In this document: positions 4,566 to 5,395 of the stretch, piece by piece
Position numbering within the stretch: the first letter of the stretch is position 1
Layout of the letters: each line of letters opens with the position of its first letter
From: Burkholderiales bacterium
GTDB lineage: Bacteria > Pseudomonadota > Gammaproteobacteria > Burkholderiales > Burkholderiaceae
DNA: 5,395 bases
NCBI GenBank assembly: GCA_903643055.1
Contig: CAHJWV010000265.1
Location: 1 to 5,395 of the forward strand
Direction: 5' to 3'
Translations under genes and position numbers: made by a program
Notes under the pieces: model-generated
The model's database searches: none
What the model was told of the DNA's origin: nothing
The model's input: the letters and a program-made list of their open reading frames with translations, nothing else

Positions 4566-5395
4566 TTACTTCACCAGCGGGCCGACGAAGTTCGCAAAAG
4601 GCCAGCCTTGGGTTTCGTCGGTGCCGACTTCCCAGTCGAACACGCCACGGATGTCCGGATGCTGCGACTTGATCTGATTCCAGGTAGCGATCGCTTGGTC
4701 ACGATTCATGTAGTTCGGCAGCGAGGTATTGATGCCAAAGCCCACGGCCACGTGCGATGCGCCGAGCAGGTTGACCCATTCGGTAACGCTCGGCACGATG
4801 TATGACTGAGTGGCCAGATTCGGGCCGTCATAGTACTGAGGCGCGGCGTAGTCCATTGCGCCAGCGTCGACCATCGCCTTGCAGAAAGCCTTGTCGACCG
4901 CATTCCATGGTGCGGGCGGTGCCGAAACGATGAAGCCGGGGTACTTGGCCTTCAGCTCCTTGCTGATCCAGATCATTTCGTTGGTGTCTGGCGCTTGGTT
5001 GCCTTCAAAGGTGTTCCAGTCAATGCCGTCGATGCCACCGAGTTGGTTGTAGATCGAAACAATGCTGTTGACGAAGTTTTGCGACTTGCCGCGGTTCGGG
5101 AAGCTCATGCCTTGGCCGGCGCCGCCGACCGACAGGACGATCTTGCGACCTTGCGACTTACGTGCATAGGCAATGTCGGCGTTCAGGTTCGTGGCTGCAC
5201 CACGGCCGTCGCCTGGAGGCGAGAAGGTCACAGCGCCGGTCGTACCGGGTGAGCCTCCCACAGGGACTGCTGCGAACAGGTAGACCAGGTTGTAGCTGGC
5301 GGGCAATTCACGAATGCGGATGGCCGAAGGCTTCCAGTTCGGATAGTAGCCGGCGACGATCTTGCCGCTACTGCTGCTGCCACCACCGCCACCGC
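4566..5395 (-). CDS. GH18 chitinase, C-terminal part (5' end outside window)
   Basis: The visible 275 residues are the C-terminal part of a chitinase-type GH18 enzyme, expected to be secreted and to cut chitin. They begin in a flexible linker (five Gly, four Ser, Gly), so another module, commonly a carbohydrate-binding domain, plus a signal peptide probably lie upstream. Then come the first barrel strand KIVAGYYPNW (11-20), LVYLFAA (35-41), the third strand KIVLSVGG (84-91), and the catalytic strand at 122-130, followed by FIVSAPPAPW, MDYAAPQYYDGPN (180-192, the place of the usual Q-x-Y-N) and GVFDWEVGTD (250-259, barrel Trp 254). The catalytic strand reads DGIDWNTFE instead of DxxDxDxE: D122 and D125 are present, the third Asp is N127, and the Glu (130) comes one residue late. 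The reading frame runs to the left-hand edge without a start; an internal TTG at 5306 is not a credible start because it sits inside the fold. A terminator follows the stop. The gene is cut by the window, not truncated in nature as far as seen. Confidence 0.93.
   Translation of the reverse strand, partial: GGGGGSSSSGKIVAGYYPNWKPSAIRIRELPASYNLVYLFAAVPVGGSPGTTGAVTFSPPGDGRGAATNLNADIAYARKSQGRKIVLSVGGAGQGMSFPNRGKSQNFVNSIVSIYNQLGGIDGIDWNTFEGNQAPDTNEMIWISKELKAKYPGFIVSAPPAPWNAVDKAFCKAMVDAGAMDYAAPQYYDGPNLATQSYIVPSVTEWVNLLGASHVAVGFGINTSLPNYMNRDQAIATWNQIKSQHPDIRGVFDWEVGTDETQGWPFANFVGPLVK

Noticed and set aside
4566..5306. TTG at 5306 as the true start of the second chitinase
   Set aside because: The frame stays open to the window edge and encodes the first barrel strand (AGYYPNW) and a linker before this codon.
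1..5395. CRISPR array, tRNA or insertion-sequence transposase
   Set aside because: I found no regularly spaced repeats, no cloverleaf-like sequence and no transposase motifs on either strand.

Overview
The window looks like chromosomal DNA from a GC-rich Gram-negative bacterium, most plausibly a betaproteobacterium of the Burkholderiales. This rests on base composition, Sec-type signal peptides, the style of the intergenic regions and the gene families present. It is not a formal taxonomic assignment. The theme is chitin (or related glycan) degradation: two dissimilar family-18 glycoside hydrolases (GH18) lie on the minus strand at the two ends, about 2.7 kb apart, with three small genes between them.

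Layout, left to right. (1) 53-1894, minus: a complete secreted GH18 enzyme with a signal peptide, a TIM-barrel catalytic domain, an InlB-B-repeat-like module and a C-terminal discoidin-like beta-sandwich. (2) 1895-2132: a divergent promoter region. (3) 2133-2390, plus: a small exported Lys/Ala-rich protein resembling acid-shock-type peptides in composition. (4) 2391-2708: non-coding, with two small hairpins. (5) 2709-3062, plus: a 117-residue cytoplasmic protein that looks like a DUF7673-type protein. (6) 3063-3620: no convincing intact gene, but a perfect 13-bp inverted repeat (3249-3277) and a possible short gene remnant. (7) 3621-4070, minus: an HxlR-family winged-helix regulator with a hairpin just after its stop and a repeat-rich promoter. 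(8) 4083-4446: no supported gene. (9) 4447-4499: a very strong intrinsic terminator for the minus strand. (10) 4566-5395, minus: the C-terminal 275 residues of a second GH18 chitinase; its N-terminus, beyond a Gly/Ser linker, lies outside the window.

How the genes work together: the two GH18 enzymes could act as complementary secreted chitinases with different barrel types and accessory modules, but they are separate transcription units. Nothing in the sequence ties the HxlR regulator, the small basic protein or the DUF7673-like protein to chitin use. The points most worth following up are the non-canonical catalytic motif of the second chitinase, the isolated long palindrome, and the repeat-rich control region of the HxlR gene. 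I do not see clear evidence of a wholly new multi-gene system.
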